From assembly GCA_030248135.1 (NCBI GenBank), contig JASANC010005303.1, forward strand, positions 113,120 to 177,119: a stretch of DNA of 64,000 nt. Direction: 5' to 3'. The stretch is from Theristus sp. LFF4_11. Lineage: Eukaryota; Nematoda; Chromadorea; Monhysterida; Xyalidae. Every line of letters starts with the position of its first letter. Position 1 is the stretch's first letter. Under the pieces are notes generated by a model that was not told the origin of the DNA, ran no database searches, and was given only the letters and a program-made list of their open reading frames with translations. Shown one piece after another: positions 1 through 12,242 of this stretch. Both the position numbers and the translations under genes were made by a program.

Positions 1-925
1 CACTTTTGTGTGGTATGTTTACTGCTCTTATTTTTAACCCTAACCTTAGCCAAGGATTTTTGATAGAATGGAAATGACAAAACAGCAACATTTTGCTGAA
101 TATCCGTAGCAAAGCTCCCGCTTTTGTTTTGAATGTTTACTTCTTTTCCCCGCTTACTCTAACCTAAGCCAGTTCTTTTTGATCGAGTGCAACAAAAAGC
201 AATTCGTTTCTGAGTACCCATTGTGTAAAACGGTCGCTTTTGTTTTGTTATGTAGCTTTTCTATCCTAAGTGATGAATTTTCTATGATAAAAAACAAATG
301 AAGGAAAAAGCAACGATTTTCTACATACTGAACACCCGTAGCAAAGCTCCCGCTTTTGTTTTGAATGTTTACTTCTTTTCCCCGCTTACCCTAACCTAAG
401 CCAGTTCTTTTTGATCGAGTGCAACAAAAAGCAACACGTTTCTGAGTACCCATTGTGTAAAACGGTCGCTTTTGTTTTGTTATGTAGCTTTTCTATCCTA
501 AGTGACGCATTTTCTATGATAAAAAACAAATGAAGGAAAAAGCAACGATTTTCTAAATACTCGTTGTAAACACCGGCTTTATAAAAAGTCTACCTTGTGA
601 AAAGAGCGATCAACTTGCAAGCGATTGTTTTAAAAACTCGTTTTTTGTGAAAAACACTCCATCGTCTACAATGGAGTTCTTGCAATTCTTACGATTGTCT
701 CGCTTGTTTGTTGTCGCTCTTGAGCAAAAGGCATCATGATGACTAACGTCATGTGGAATGACGATTTGAACTTTGCGTTGTCATTAGAAAATGGAGTATG
801 AGTATTCAGCTGATGATGACTTAAATAGCAAAATTGGCTCAAATTTGTAAATTTTAATAGCCAATCAACGTAGCGGAACGGACCTGACTTACATACATAC
901 ACAGTTACTATCTTAGTATTATATG
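1..925 (-). mobile_element. Helitron-like element, partial copy (one end only)
   Basis: This stretch is nearly identical to the right-hand parts of the three units at 47140-53365. It contains the same degenerate ~115-120 bp monomers, each carrying a CCTAACCTAAGCC-like core (near 40, 160 and 390), and the same unique end segment (about 600-925) finishing in ACTATCTTAGTATTATA. The other end, with its hairpin, lies beyond the left edge. It has no credible coding sequence: the ORF at 666-1151 on the minus strand is repeat sequence read through. The orientation is assigned from the hairpin-CTAG end seen in the complete units, taken as the 3' end of a Helitron read on the minus strand. The repeat identity is seen directly; the Helitron class is an inference. 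Confidence 0.6.
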
Positions 926-3340
926 GTTTTTTCACCGTTGTTCTTCTCAGCAATTTGTCCATGATTCGCAATCGCAATTTTGTAGTGACGTAATTTATGA
1001 CTATCGTGGGTTCTGGGGATTTTGAAATAGAGGATTTTTGTGTCTGTTTGTCGGAACCCGCCAGATAAAAGATGGACAAACTGTAGCAAACAAACACAAT
1101 GCACCTGTGCCTGTGTGGGTCTGGCAGACACTGACAAAATGACTTTATCATGTGATGGAATAAATGTGATAATTAACTGCATTGTTTATATCTCCGAACG
1201 TTATTTCTATCAGACATATGCTGGCATTTGCATCAGTGTTTAGTGTGTTTGTTTTTATTTTAATATTTGACATTGGTATCTTGTCCTGTGGTGTGCGTTG
1301 TATATTTTTCTCTTTTTTTGGGTTCGATATTGTGGTTGTTATTCTTCTCCCTCGTGAATTTGTCAACTCCATGGTTGTGTGTTGTTTTTTGTGTTTCCAG
1401 AGAACGTTAAACTTTCTTGCTGTCATCTTCATTTATTTTTTATTGATTGATACTTTCATAGATTTAGGAATTCTCACTGGAGTGGCATATTTTATTGATA
1501 TTTTACTTGTATACTTTCGAATCATATATTTCGGTTTTTTCGCAACAAAAAGGCAATTGAAGTTTGAAATTTTTTATCGCACTTTCTTTCATGATTCAAC
1601 CAATCAGAATCAGGCTTGAGATGAGAGGTACGCAGTCAGACTCCAAATTATAGGCAATCAGCTGATTGGTTGGTGATCACTTTCTGTGCAGCACAGAGTC
1701 CGCCTCCACAGCAATGGCTGCAAAGAAAGCATGCATTACGTGATTACCAACCAATCAGCTGGCTGTCTATAATTTAGAGGTCCACTGTAGATTTGAACAT
1801 AAGATAATTTGGTATCGGTGTTTTCTCATGTTTTTCTTTGTTTTCGGTTGACTTTCGTTTGGTTTTCCTCTGTGTTTGCTGTGTTAGTTTGTGTGCCATG
1901 CAGCGATTTGGTGAATGCAGTTCTTTGGCTTCGTTCGATGTTGTGGTTGTCTTTTGTTCACTTGGATCACCATATGTTTATTGTGCACGCCTTTCTGTGT
2001 TTTTTCTCTATTTTCAGATTATATTTCAGATTTCTGCGGTATTTTAGCTCTATGGCCACATGAGACATCGCAATCAATCTTGCTTTTCAACAGCAATGTT
2101 TGACAAAAAGTAGTTGCATTGTGAATACCTTGACTCAAGATTCTGATTCTGGTATTCAAGATTTTGTGCTTTGCACGGCCTGTGAGTCCAAGATGCCCTT
2201 ATCGTCTTGTTTGAATTTCGGTTCTTTGGTCCAATTCTTGTCTCTGAAATATTGTTTGTTTCTTTCTGTGTGCTTTTTGTGAGCGTTGTTTATTATGTCT
2301 GGTTTTTGTAACGGTGCTCTTTTTCTCCGCGTTTTGTTTATTGAAATCAACAATTCATCATGGCACGATTATTTTTTTTAATTCTGGCAAGTCACGTGTC
2401 CAGTTATGTGACATTGTGGCAACGTTTTTACCACGTGTTTGTGCGACTTTTTTCGAATCTGAATACAGCGACGTGGCATTGTTTTTGGTGTTGTTTAGTC
2501 TTTTGTATTTTGTCGGTAGTGTTCAACAGTCTTCCCATTGGTTTTTCAATCTGAATAAAAATAAAACCTGAAAAGTTTTTGTTCAAGGTCAAGGTGGCAG
2601 CCAAATAGCCAATGTTAGTTTTAAAATTTAATGTCTGTTCTCACTTTGTCTTTTTCAAGGTGATCTTTGTCTGATCAGCAAATTTGACATGATTGGGTTT
2701 ATTGTTCCGTCGGGTTGGGATGGTACTGCAAAGTTTGTGTCGGTCTCAAAATTCTGGGTTGTATTTTTGTTATTTGTGTTGCAAAAACGATGTATACCTA
2801 AACGTGTTTTCGTCCCAGACCAGAATTCAAGAATGCGATTTTGAATGTTCAATTATTATTAGGCTGCTTTTCCGTTTCTGTGCTTCTGATTCGGTTTTGT
2901 GACAAAAAAAATGTTTTCTACTCACGGTATGCGCGTCAGATGACAAATACCTAAATGACAGTGTGGAAACTTTCTTCGTCGTTTTGTCTGGTTGTCATAT
3001 TTCCATTTGCAATCAAAATGATACCGTTTCATGGAGTATTGTGTTGTGTTTCACAGTTTTCAGAATTGACGTGACATCAGGAATAGACACACGGCGATGC
3101 TGAGAATTGTGCGAAATTCAGAAATAAACAAATCAACACTGTTGAAAACATTCGATGTGCCCTTGATCGGAACGAAGTTGCTGCGTCAAAAACTCACTTG
3201 TCGCGTGCGAGCGGTGTGCTCGCATATTTTTTTTCAAATTTTGATATCGTGAAAATCAGTGATTGAGCGAGCAAGCATGTGTGCAAGCAATCAGCATCCG
3301 CACCCAACTTGCACGTGCATTGTGAGCGCTGTAAGCAACA
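926..3340. other. Non-coding T/G-rich region upstream of hexokinase
   Basis: No gene recognised. The plus strand is rich in T and G, with runs such as GTTTTTTTG and a recurring GTTCGAT(A/G)TTGTGGTTGT segment near 1322 and 1936. This gives long but low-complexity Phe/Val/Cys-rich open frames (for example 1182-1619). A small palindromic element at 1644-1780 is listed separately. From about 3170 the sequence becomes more GC-rich and probably holds the hexokinase promoter and 5' UTR. Confidence 0.5.
1644..1780. mobile_element. MITE-like palindrome with CCAATCAGCTG arms
   Basis: Two arms of about 40 bp face each other. The left arm (1644-1685) reads AAATTATAGGCAATCAGCTG followed by ATTGGTTGGTGATCAC. 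The right arm (1738-1780) is its near reverse complement, with GTGATTACCAACCAATCAGC and CTATAATTTA. About 50 bp separates them. The terminal AAATTATAG / CTATAATTT suggests a non-autonomous inverted-repeat element. No target-site duplication was confirmed. Confidence 0.5.
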
Positions 3341-6300
3341 TTGGCCAATCGCAGTGCTGCAATGTTCGGCTGGTCGCTGTTCGTGTCGGACGCCGTCGCG
3401 TCCTTAATTGGCAGCGGCCGAGGCACGTCGCCACGACACGACAACGCGCAGCTCAGTCAGAAACGACGGTCCACTGCGGGCCTTCGCGGCTCGGTGGCGG
3501 TGCCGAAACGCAGAAGCACCGTGTTCTCGCCAGACGAGGCGACCGTAAGCGACAATGCTGATTCGGTTTGGCTTGCTTGGCGCAGGCAGGCACCGATTTG
3601 TCATTGTTGATTTGATAGAACAGTTTATGTGAAACGTGGCTGATTGCGGTTTGCCCTGTATAGCGCGGTGCGCTCTGGCTCGTGCGACGGACGCCGCACC
3701 AGGCCTGCCCTCCCTAACCAGCTGTGCTTGGGAACAATCTTGTAGTCTGCGTGAAATATCAGCGAACGTGGACGCAGAATCACTCGATGCTGTGATGTGT
3801 GTTGCTCAGGTCGAGAACGTGTTGTCTGCGTTTTATCTGTCCAACGGCACATTGAGACGCATGATGACGCAAATGAACCGTGACATGGACAAAGGACTCG
3901 AGGGTGGCCTGAAGTCTTCCACAATCGCAATGCTGCCCTCGTTTGTGCCGTTCGTCCCAGAGGGCAATGGTCGGTGTACTTTGCTCACTTCAGTTTGCTA
4001 GTGTCATGACTTCGAAAATCCGATGTTTGCACCGCTTTACTTTCGGCGAAGATAGAGTCAGTCAGTCAGTCAGTCAGTTTTATTCTGCAGTGCACGGCAT
4101 AATACCAGAGAAGTGTAAGACACCATGAGTAGGCAAGCCAAAAATAGAGTCAGAAAAGAATCTGAAATGTTTCAAAAGGATTCGGTGATTGTGACGGCGT
4201 GTGTTCAATTGCGACCTGAACAGTATCGGCGGCCTAAAAAATTCCGACCCGGAAAATTACGGGGCAGGAGAATTGCGTCCCGTGCGGCCCGGCGAATTTG
4301 CCGGACTGTAATCATATCGGAATTCCGATCGGAAAGCCGGAATTGAACGGACCGCAATTGGCTGGCTGAAACTCTTCAGGTCGAAATTCTTCCGACCGGA
4401 ATCCAACAGGCCGGAAATAGCTGGTCGCTCGCAACTCTTCGAGTCGCAATCTTGCGGGCCGGAATAAACGTACATCAAGTGTGCAGCGCATTCACCGAAA
4501 CAACGCGGCAGATGGGAATGCAATTTCAGTTTTGAATTTGAGCCACGAAAATTGCAGAGTGTGGCAAGTTTCTCGCGATGGACTTGGGCGGTACCAATCT
4601 GCGCGTGATGCTGATGGACATCAAGCCCGGCGCACCGATGAAAACGAGTCAGCACAACTTTCGCACGCCCAATTACGCCATGAGTGGCACTGGCGCGCAG
4701 GTGGGCACGGTTTTTTTTTAGAATAATCTGTTTGCCCTGCCTTCTCGATAGCCTCAAAGTGGCGCAGAAGAAGTAGTGGCTACGACTTTGAATTGAAGCA
4801 CGGCAGCGCCCCAACCGTTCTCTCATTTGCGGTAAAATTTCAACCAGATACAGTTGATGATGGCCGATTATTGTAAAAAGTTCTTCACAGCTATTTGACT
4901 TCATCGTTGACTGCTTGGCTGGATTTCTGGACGAAAAAGGCCTGTCCGAAGCGAATCTCAGTCTCGGCTTCACGTTCAGGTGGTCGATTTTTTGAATGAA
5001 AGGCTACGGTGTTTTCTGTTGTGAATGTTTTCTTCTATATGTTGGAGCAACTGTACGAATAAATCTAAAATCTCATTTTTTAGTTATCCGTGTGACCAGA
5101 CGAGTCTGCGCTCTGCGAAGCTGGTCCGTTGGACGAAAGGCTTCAACGCAAGTGGCGTCGAGGGCAAAGACGTCGTGCTGCTGCTGGAGGAGGCAATCAG
5201 ACGCAACGGCGTTCGTTTATGAAAGCATTTTTGTTCAGTTTTAATTTTCGGCTATTCTTCGGTTTGGGCAATTGAGAAGACTGCATTAAACGGCAAATAG
5301 CTCAATAGCGAGTTCCCAGCCGGAAGACACTTCTGCATGTATAACAGCTCATTGGCGCAGTATTCAAATGACGTGCACTGCAGCTGCAGTTGACTGATCC
5401 AGTGTGAACAACATCTTGTCTTGTGTTATTTTAATGCAAAATTATCCAATGCTACACAGTGATCCGCGTTCAACAATTATGTTGCTGACGATGTGATTGT
5501 AGAGTGGTTCTATTTCTTGCACTTCCTCCAGAAAATCAAAGTTCGCGTGACAGCGCTGGTGAACGACACCGTCGGCACACAGGTGGCCACTGCCTACGAA
5601 CACGGACAGTGCCACTTGGGCGTCATCATTGGTAGGCGCCGAATGATCAGCACTCGGCCACTGGCCACTTTTGTATTCTGTTTTTGCTTCTATTTTTTGA
5701 AAACTCAATTTTTAGTCTATGCATTTTTCAGCCACCGGTACGAACGCGTCCTACATGGAACGCACGGTTCGTGTGCCGAAACTGAAGAACGCCAACATGG
5801 ACCCATACCCTTATGACGAGGTGCGCGTGCGACACCAAAACAACCCATTCCACTTCGCGCAATCCGCGTCAGTATTTTTACTGGGTCAATGATAGTGAAA
5901 ATTCCAGGTGATCATTGACACGGAGTGGGGCGGGTTCGGTGATCGCGGCGAGGCCGATTACATTCTGACAAAATACGACAAACTGATTGATGCTCGTTCC
6001 GTGCATCCGGGCGTGCAGGTGTAAGTGGCTTGTGATTGAACGCACATGCAAACGAACTAGATGATTTGTTACAGTTGATTTTGAGACACTTCTGCAAACA
6101 CGTTTTCAATGTTGGTTGAGTTTATCAGAGTTCTGTTTGAACGATGCAAGAGAGCAATTCAGTTTCGACAAAGTCGTCGCCGGCATGTACATGGGCGAAT
6201 TGGCACGGCTCGTCTGCTGTGAACTGATCGACATGGGACTGCTGTTTGAGGGGCGCTCGTCAGACCCGATTCGAACCAGCGGAACGTTTCCGACGAAGTA

Positions 6301-7895
6301 CATCTCGGAAATCTTAAGGTCAGTTTAGTTAGGTTTTTTTCGAATCAACGTGATACGGCCATTCAACCGTTTCACCGTGCCCGAACACATTTTAAAGAGT
6401 AAGTTTACATAGTATTTCTTCAATAAAAGTTTACAAGACCTCTGGGGTGCTACAGAACTTTCGGCAAGTGCACGTCTTCGCTTTAAAAAAGATTTCCGTT
6501 CAAAAAAGGATTTTGTTCCGGTGACACGATTGAATACCAAGCGAATCGAAAGCAATACCAAGTGTTATTTCTATTGTTTTGCTGAAATGCAGCGACGAAG
6601 GCGGCACCTACTTTCAAACGCGCCTGATCTTCGACGAGCTCGGCATCGACGACTACCAGTTCGGCGACATTCTGGTGCTGCGCGAGGTCTGCATGGTCGT
6701 GTCGCGGCGCTCTGCCAATCTTGCCGCGGCTGGTACGCTTCGTGCGACGGTCGTGGTGGAACGCTGAGTGGTTGCCATTGTCAGGGATGCCGAAAAGCTC
6801 AAAAATGCATGCTCACCACTCACTCAGCGGCAGATTCACCACGTTCCACCACACCAGACAGACGCAAACTAACAAAGCGATTACGGCAATGTTGCAATAC
6901 AATTTCAACTGGAGCAACGTTTTCATAACAGCAATCGCGTCGTGTATCCGTCGAGTTGGCAAGGAGAAGATCACGGTCGGTATCGACGGCTCCACGTACA
7001 AATATCACCCGTTTTATCACACCTGGGTTCGTGACAAAGTGAACGAGCTGCTTGATCACTCTGTTCAGGTTGGTGTGCGTGCTCCTTTCGTTCCCACAAT
7101 GCAGAGCACTTTCAACACATGCCCAGCATTATTGCGATGTTTCACATCAACACTTTGCCCATTTACTTCAACAGCTGTGCGCATTTTTACTTTCAGTTTA
7201 TTAGTTAGGCGGACGTAAGTAACTTCGTGAACGCGCACGTGCTGCGCTGCAGCTAGAAACGCGTGAATGAATAAAAAGCCGCTTAGCTACGATGCAGTTG
7301 CTGCTTGCGTAAATGAACTTCGCGAACGCGCGTTGTGGCGAAGCAGTTTCACAGCTGCATGCGCTTTGCGAATGCATCAAAAATTGAACATCTACAGTTC
7401 GCTGTTCAGGGCGCTAATGAAACAACGCGAACGCATTTTGCAGTGTTTAATAGCTGCTCGTGCTTAAAAAACACTTCATGAATGGCGTTTTATAGTTTTA
7501 TGCACGATGTGGCAGTTCAAAACTGACCCGGTTTAATCTGGGGGATTCGGGGCACTGCACTGGTTTTTGAAATCCTGCGTCACGCATGAAATTGCTATTC
7601 CGCCTATGCGTGCATCAAGTCGCAAACCCATAAGAAAAGTGCGTCACTAAATACTCCTCATGAATACTACTTTTCACAATTATATGCAACGCGACAAAAG
7701 TGACTTTCATGTTCATGAGTGCTGGCTGATTTTTAATGAATGCTCAAATAAACGTTTCAGTTTCAAATCGTGCAAGCGGGCGATGGCAGCGGCAAAGGAG
7801 CGGCGTTGATCGCAGCCATCGCCGACAAACTGTACAAACGCGCAAAAGCAGACGCAGGCTCACACGCGGCGCCCGTCGCCAACTCCGTGCCCTAA
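3341..7895 (+). CDS. HK: Hexokinase
   Basis: ATP-dependent hexokinase, which phosphorylates glucose to glucose-6-phosphate, the first cytosolic step of glycolysis. Twelve exons keep phase: 3341-3544, 3810-3969, 4558-4700, 4891-4979, 5084-5210, 5532-5631, 5732-5820, 5908-6020, 6163-6318, 6593-6732, 6932-7068, 7761-7895 (about 530 aa, a single-domain enzyme). Visible family motifs are the phosphate-1 loop [12 protein letters not shown], the sugar-binding [12 protein letters not shown], the catalytic-Asp motif [19 protein letters not shown], and the C-terminal adenosine motif [10 protein letters not shown]. The first exon is a non-conserved, Arg/Ser-rich N-terminus; a second in-frame ATG at 3362 is possible, so the start is uncertain. 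The intron at 3970-4557 holds a CAGT microsatellite and a CCGGAAT-type repeat. AATAAA follows at 7925. Confidence 0.93.
4055..4078 (+). repeat. (GTCA)n tetranucleotide microsatellite
   Basis: Five to six consecutive GTCA/CAGT units lie in the intron after hexokinase exon 2. A similar short TGACTGACTGACTGA run occurs near 13931. Confidence 0.8.
4225..4470. repeat. Degenerate CCGGAAT-type intronic repeat
   Basis: In the same hexokinase intron, short GC-rich units containing GCCGGAAT, CCGGAAA or CGGAATT recur roughly every 20-30 bases, in partly palindromic arrangement (CGGAATTCCG occurs inside). The region is otherwise non-coding. Its origin is unknown; it may be a decayed tandem repeat. Confidence 0.45.
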
Positions 7896-7924
7896 GATCG
7901 TCATAAATTTAAAAAGAAAAATTC

Positions 7925-7930
7925 AATAAA
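7925..7930 (+). terminator. Hexokinase poly(A) signal
   Basis: AATAAA lies 30 bases after the hexokinase stop codon. Confidence 0.7.
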
Positions 7931-9023
7931 TATATGTGATGTTCAATGTATAGAATTACTGTGTGTGCGTGTGTGTTGAGTGTGCAAACAATAGAGCACC
8001 AATATTAATTTTTTTATTTATATGCCGAATTTCTAAATACTCACTGTAAAATTGTGGTGGCATATTGTCTGCATGTGTTACGTTGTAGCTGACTTTTTGT
8101 TTCATTTCTAGTCTTGCTTGGTAGCTTGATATTATACGTGGGTACATTCTTTGCAGTTTGTGTCATAAGAAAAATACAAAAAAAACTCCATAACAAATGG
8201 TGCTCATTCATATTTTTTTACGTTTATAAAAATTTCAGATAAAATATTTATTCCAATACCTTCGTGGCAGAGCTCAAAGCTAACTATTATTATTCCAAAG
8301 GTATTGATTCCTTTTATTTCTTCAGCTTGTTTGTTGTAGATTTACGGGATTTGCATGCGATGTTTTTTTAACGTCCTTCAGCTTCTTCGTGCAACAACTA
8401 CATGTTCATATATGCCATGTATGCATATTGACGACTTTTGTGAATATTTTTTCATGTGCTTCAAATATTTCTAGAAACCCTTTTGTACAATCTTCACACG
8501 CTGCATAACGCTTCCCGCGAACTTTTTCACGTTTTTCTATCGAACTGCCTTCAAAGCTGCCCCTTTCACGCGTTCCAGCGAGCTGCCACAACGATGGTAA
8601 TTGGTAAAAAAATGGCACCTGCAGAAACCACAGATATCCATCGATCATTCATACAGAGCCGCTGTGAACACGCGAACTGGACTCTCGGACAAAAGTGCTG
8701 CTTTTTCATTTTTTTTGATTTTAAAAGTCCTGTTGCTAGCATAGTAAAAATACCAAGCTGTAAACTGTTGTAGTTGTTTTGCTATGTGCACTGCGTCACT
8801 CGTTCAGGTCCTTACATTTGACTGCATTTCAGTTTGACACGACATCTTTGATAAAACGATACTCATGAAAACTGATCGAAAATCAAACGAATTTTTTAGT
8901 TACCACGAAATTGGTATAAAAGACCACATACAGGTATTTTTTGATGAAAATCTATTTTTTTATTGCACATTGATGTGATTTTTTTAAAACAACCGCTCAA
9001 AATGCAAACCGAGTGATCTCAAA
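7931..9023. other. Intergenic region hexokinase - NTAQ1
   Basis: No gene recognised. The sequence is A/T-rich with a short TG microsatellite (7959-7976). Open frames on both strands at 8400-8770 have no recognisable motif and no splice-consistent continuation. The last few hundred bases should contain the NTAQ1 promoter. Confidence 0.5.
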
Positions 9024-10213
9024 ATGGCATCAGAGCCGACTACTGGCTCATTACGTGAGCTGACTCGTGACGATTGTCTCCACCAGCCGTATTACTGGTA
9101 TCGTTCTTCGACCAATTTTCGTTCCAACTAGTTCAATTCAACTTGAAGATCAATTTTGCAAAACATTACAATTGGCTACTTCAATTGCAGTGAAGAAAAC
9201 GTGTGGCAACTTTGCGAGCTTATCCGACATCAAGAAGAAACTGATCTCACCAAATTTTACGTGACTTTTATCTCGAATAAGAATCGTACAGTGAGTGCCA
9301 TTGATTACAAAAAACTCGTCAACCTTTACTACTGCCCATTAAATTCGATTTCGACCGAATTTGTGTTGAAACTTCAGATCCCACTATGGTGTCAGCGTAT
9401 TCAACCTGAAGGCTACGTTGTTTGGGTAAGCGGTCACATTGTTTTTTACCCGAACTGATAACTATCGCTTATTGACTTTTACTAGGACTACCACGTGCTG
9501 TTGATTGAGGGCAGAGGCTGTGATTCACTTGCATACGACCTCGACACGACACTTCCGTTTCCAGTTGCCCTGAGCACTTATTTCGAACAAGCCATCCGTG
9601 ATGACACCAATTTAAAGCCGTTGTACAAACGGTAAACACCTGGCGTCCGTCAGCCACATATGCGCGCTATTTGCCTTGCAACTTGAAAATCCTCCCTGGA
9701 TGGGACAACGTATTAACATGGCAATCAAACTGTGGCAAATTTCGGAGCCCACTCATATTAACCATTTCTCGTTTCTGTTTTGTCATATTTGATATTCACA
9801 TCCAATTGCTACCGATTCAAGAGCATTGCTCACGTTTGCACAGACACTGCCGTCTCGTGCGAGCAGACGTGTTCCAGCGCGTGTTTTCGTCTGACCGGAG
9901 GCACATGAAACACGCTGAGAACGGCGACTGGCTGCAGCCGCCACCACCGTGGCCTCCTATCTGGCAGCAATGTTCGTCTTGCAGATGCATTTGAGCAGAC
10001 TTATTTGACTGAAGTACAAGAGAAATGAAAACTGGTTGCATGGTCGCTAGCTTTAGCTTCACCTGCTTTCTTCCGAGTTTTTTTTCAGCAAACGGCCACA
10101 ACCTCCAGTCGTTCTACACATTTCCGCATTCCGAACTGCTGGACGGACTCGAATGCGTTTATGTTGTGCGTTCGAGCGATTTGACCGATTGGTTCCACAG
10201 TTTTCAGAAATAA
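9024..10213 (+). CDS. NTAQ1: Protein N-terminal glutamine amidohydrolase (WDYHV family)
   Basis: NTAQ1 deamidates N-terminal glutamine to glutamate, feeding proteins into the Arg/N-degron pathway. Six exons keep phase: 9024-9097, 9191-9290, 9378-9425, 9486-9631, 9844-9971, 10089-10213 (206 aa; the human protein is about 205). The catalytic triad is visible. The Cys sits in YYCEENVWQLCE and is split across the exon 1/2 junction. The His lies in the diagnostic WDYHV motif, which is split across exons 3/4. The Asp lies in YDLDTTLPFP. The segment SDRRHMKHAENGDW followed by PPPPWPPI matches the conserved C-terminal half. The exon 5 donor (T|GTTCGT) is weak, but it is the only one giving phase. AATAAA at 10251. 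Confidence 0.93.
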
Positions 10214-10250
10214 TTTTGTACAAAACGTTCACGATTGAATCGAATCACAG

Positions 10251-10256
10251 AATAAA
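10251..10256 (+). terminator. NTAQ1 poly(A) signal
   Basis: AATAAA lies 38 bases after the NTAQ1 stop. Confidence 0.7.
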
Positions 10257-10766
10257 CAAAGAGTACCAGTTAAGCTGAGGAACGTTTCGAAATTGTAATC
10301 GCAAAATGGAATAAAGCAAACTGAACAGCGTATACCTGACGAGAAAAGTGTTCTTCAGCACCAAACAATCAGATCCGTGAGTTGAGCTTGAGCCATGATA
10401 ACAATGCATGCCGCGTTTCGGTTGACGTTCCTGCAATAGAGCAAAAAGGGGTGATTTAACGACGAATGTGAGCATGGCACATCTCTTAGAATGAGCAGCT
10501 AACTTAAGAGAGTTGGCATTCTAAAATCACCTGGATGCAGCATTGTTTGCTTTGATCGCAGACTTTCTCGGTAGTATCTCGCTGCCTAGGTAGGATGCCT
10601 GAGACGACCTTAACCGGGAGCCTTGCCCTTGCCTGTTGCGCCTGCCTGCCTAGCACTGCCCTGCTGCACTTACTGTTGCTAAGCAATTTCACATGTTGAC
10701 ACCTGCGCTTGTCTCTAAACAACATCGTCACACTGAACTTTTTCTATATTTTTTTCTCAACCGTTT
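10257..10766. other. Convergent intergenic region NTAQ1 / hnRNP
   Basis: No gene recognised in this 510-base spacer between two convergently transcribed genes. Short ORFs on the minus strand lack motifs. Confidence 0.5.
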
Positions 10767-10772
10767 TTTATT
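10767..10772 (-). terminator. hnRNP poly(A) signal
   Basis: TTTATT on the plus strand is AATAAA on the minus strand, about 720 bases beyond the hnRNP stop. This implies a long 3' UTR (10773-11489), rich in A/C on the plus strand and so T/G-rich in the transcript. Confidence 0.5.
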
Positions 10773-11489
10773 CGGTACACTGAAATTTTACAGCTTATCA
10801 TAAATGACAGGACAGGGCTGATCTCAAGTAACACAACAAAAACAAACAAACAAAAACGGCAACACATTGATTTGCAATATAAATTTAAACCGATTTCCAA
10901 CTCAACACGACCCCCCGCTACAATTCTTGAGTGCGTATCGGTATGAAATAATTGGTTAATGCAAAAAACAAAACAAAAACAAACCTTTCTTGAAAACACC
11001 ACAAATACTTAATCATTAAAACCGCCTAATGCTCATCTTAAATTCGAGTGCAACCACAAAAGCGAGAATAAACTGCAACCGTATGCTCACAAAGAAAAAC
11101 CAGAAAATGTTCTTTTTTTCTCTCTGAAACTGCAACATGGAAACATTGATTGACACAGAAACCTTTAACTAAAACGAAAACATCGCAGAATAACGTTTGT
11201 GTTATGATGACGGGACTTGAAGAACAAAAAACTGAATTGCAGAAAAAAACCGATGATGGATGAAATGATGGACACCCTAACATAGGCTTCCAACATTTTT
11301 AGCTGTGCCAAGACAAGCCTCACTGATTTCTGAGTTTTGCTTCTGTTTCTATTTGACGAATCCGACCGAATTCACCTAGAATAGAGGTTAGCTCAAAATG
11401 TTATCGAATAGAGCTCTCAATGGAAATTTACTTAACAGTGATAACGAACGGACACGAAAGCTGACACCAACATTTACCTTTGCAACGAT

Positions 11490-12211
11490 TTAGAAACGAC
11501 GTCCACCGCCCCAGCCCTGCTGCGCGCCGCCACCCCAGCCACCGGCTGAAAGATTCCGTTTTTTTTCATTCAAAAAACATAACGATCCCAGCATCCTACT
11601 ACCGGACACTGAAGCTGGAACGGTCAGTTTCACACGTTTTCACACGTTCGTGCAAATCAACCAAGTTGCATTAGATGTCCTCTGCGCTGCCGGTCTTGCT
11701 GGAAACGTGCATCACAGCAATACCTTGATTCCAGGCCTGTGTCGCCGCAGCCTGCTGAGCCCAGCCAGTCTGTTGCCATTGACCACCCGGTCCCCAGGAG
11801 CCGGCGTTTTGCCCATAACCGGTACCATAGCCAGCACCGTAGCCAGCTCCATAGCCGCCAGCCTGCTGGCCGTAACCGTAGCCTGCATAGTCTGAAAAAA
11901 TCGTGAAATTTAGTTTGTTCATTTCACTTTTTTCATCACTTTACCAACTTTTTGGCAACCATGACATGTCGATATGCCATTGGTCGCTATTTGACCGGAT
12001 CATCAGAGAATTTCGAAATCAATCATAAGTAGTAGCTAGTAGTAGCGCATCAGTGGAGGCTCGAAACTGTCATCATCTGATCGCAAAGTATTGTTGTTCT
12101 TGAACCTCAGCTGTGCACTGTGTTTGTTCACCTCCGACATCGCCCCATGCACCAGCATTCGCACCCCACGCGCCACCGCCTGCATGTTGTTGCTGCGGGC
12201 CCCCTCTCCAG

Positions 12212-12242
<31 letters not shown>

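Noticed and set aside
1182..1619. 145-residue hydrophobic plus-strand ORF resembling a membrane protein
   Set aside because: The composition follows from T/G-rich DNA. There is no family motif, no splice-consistent partner, and similar T-rich frames occur in other non-coding regions.
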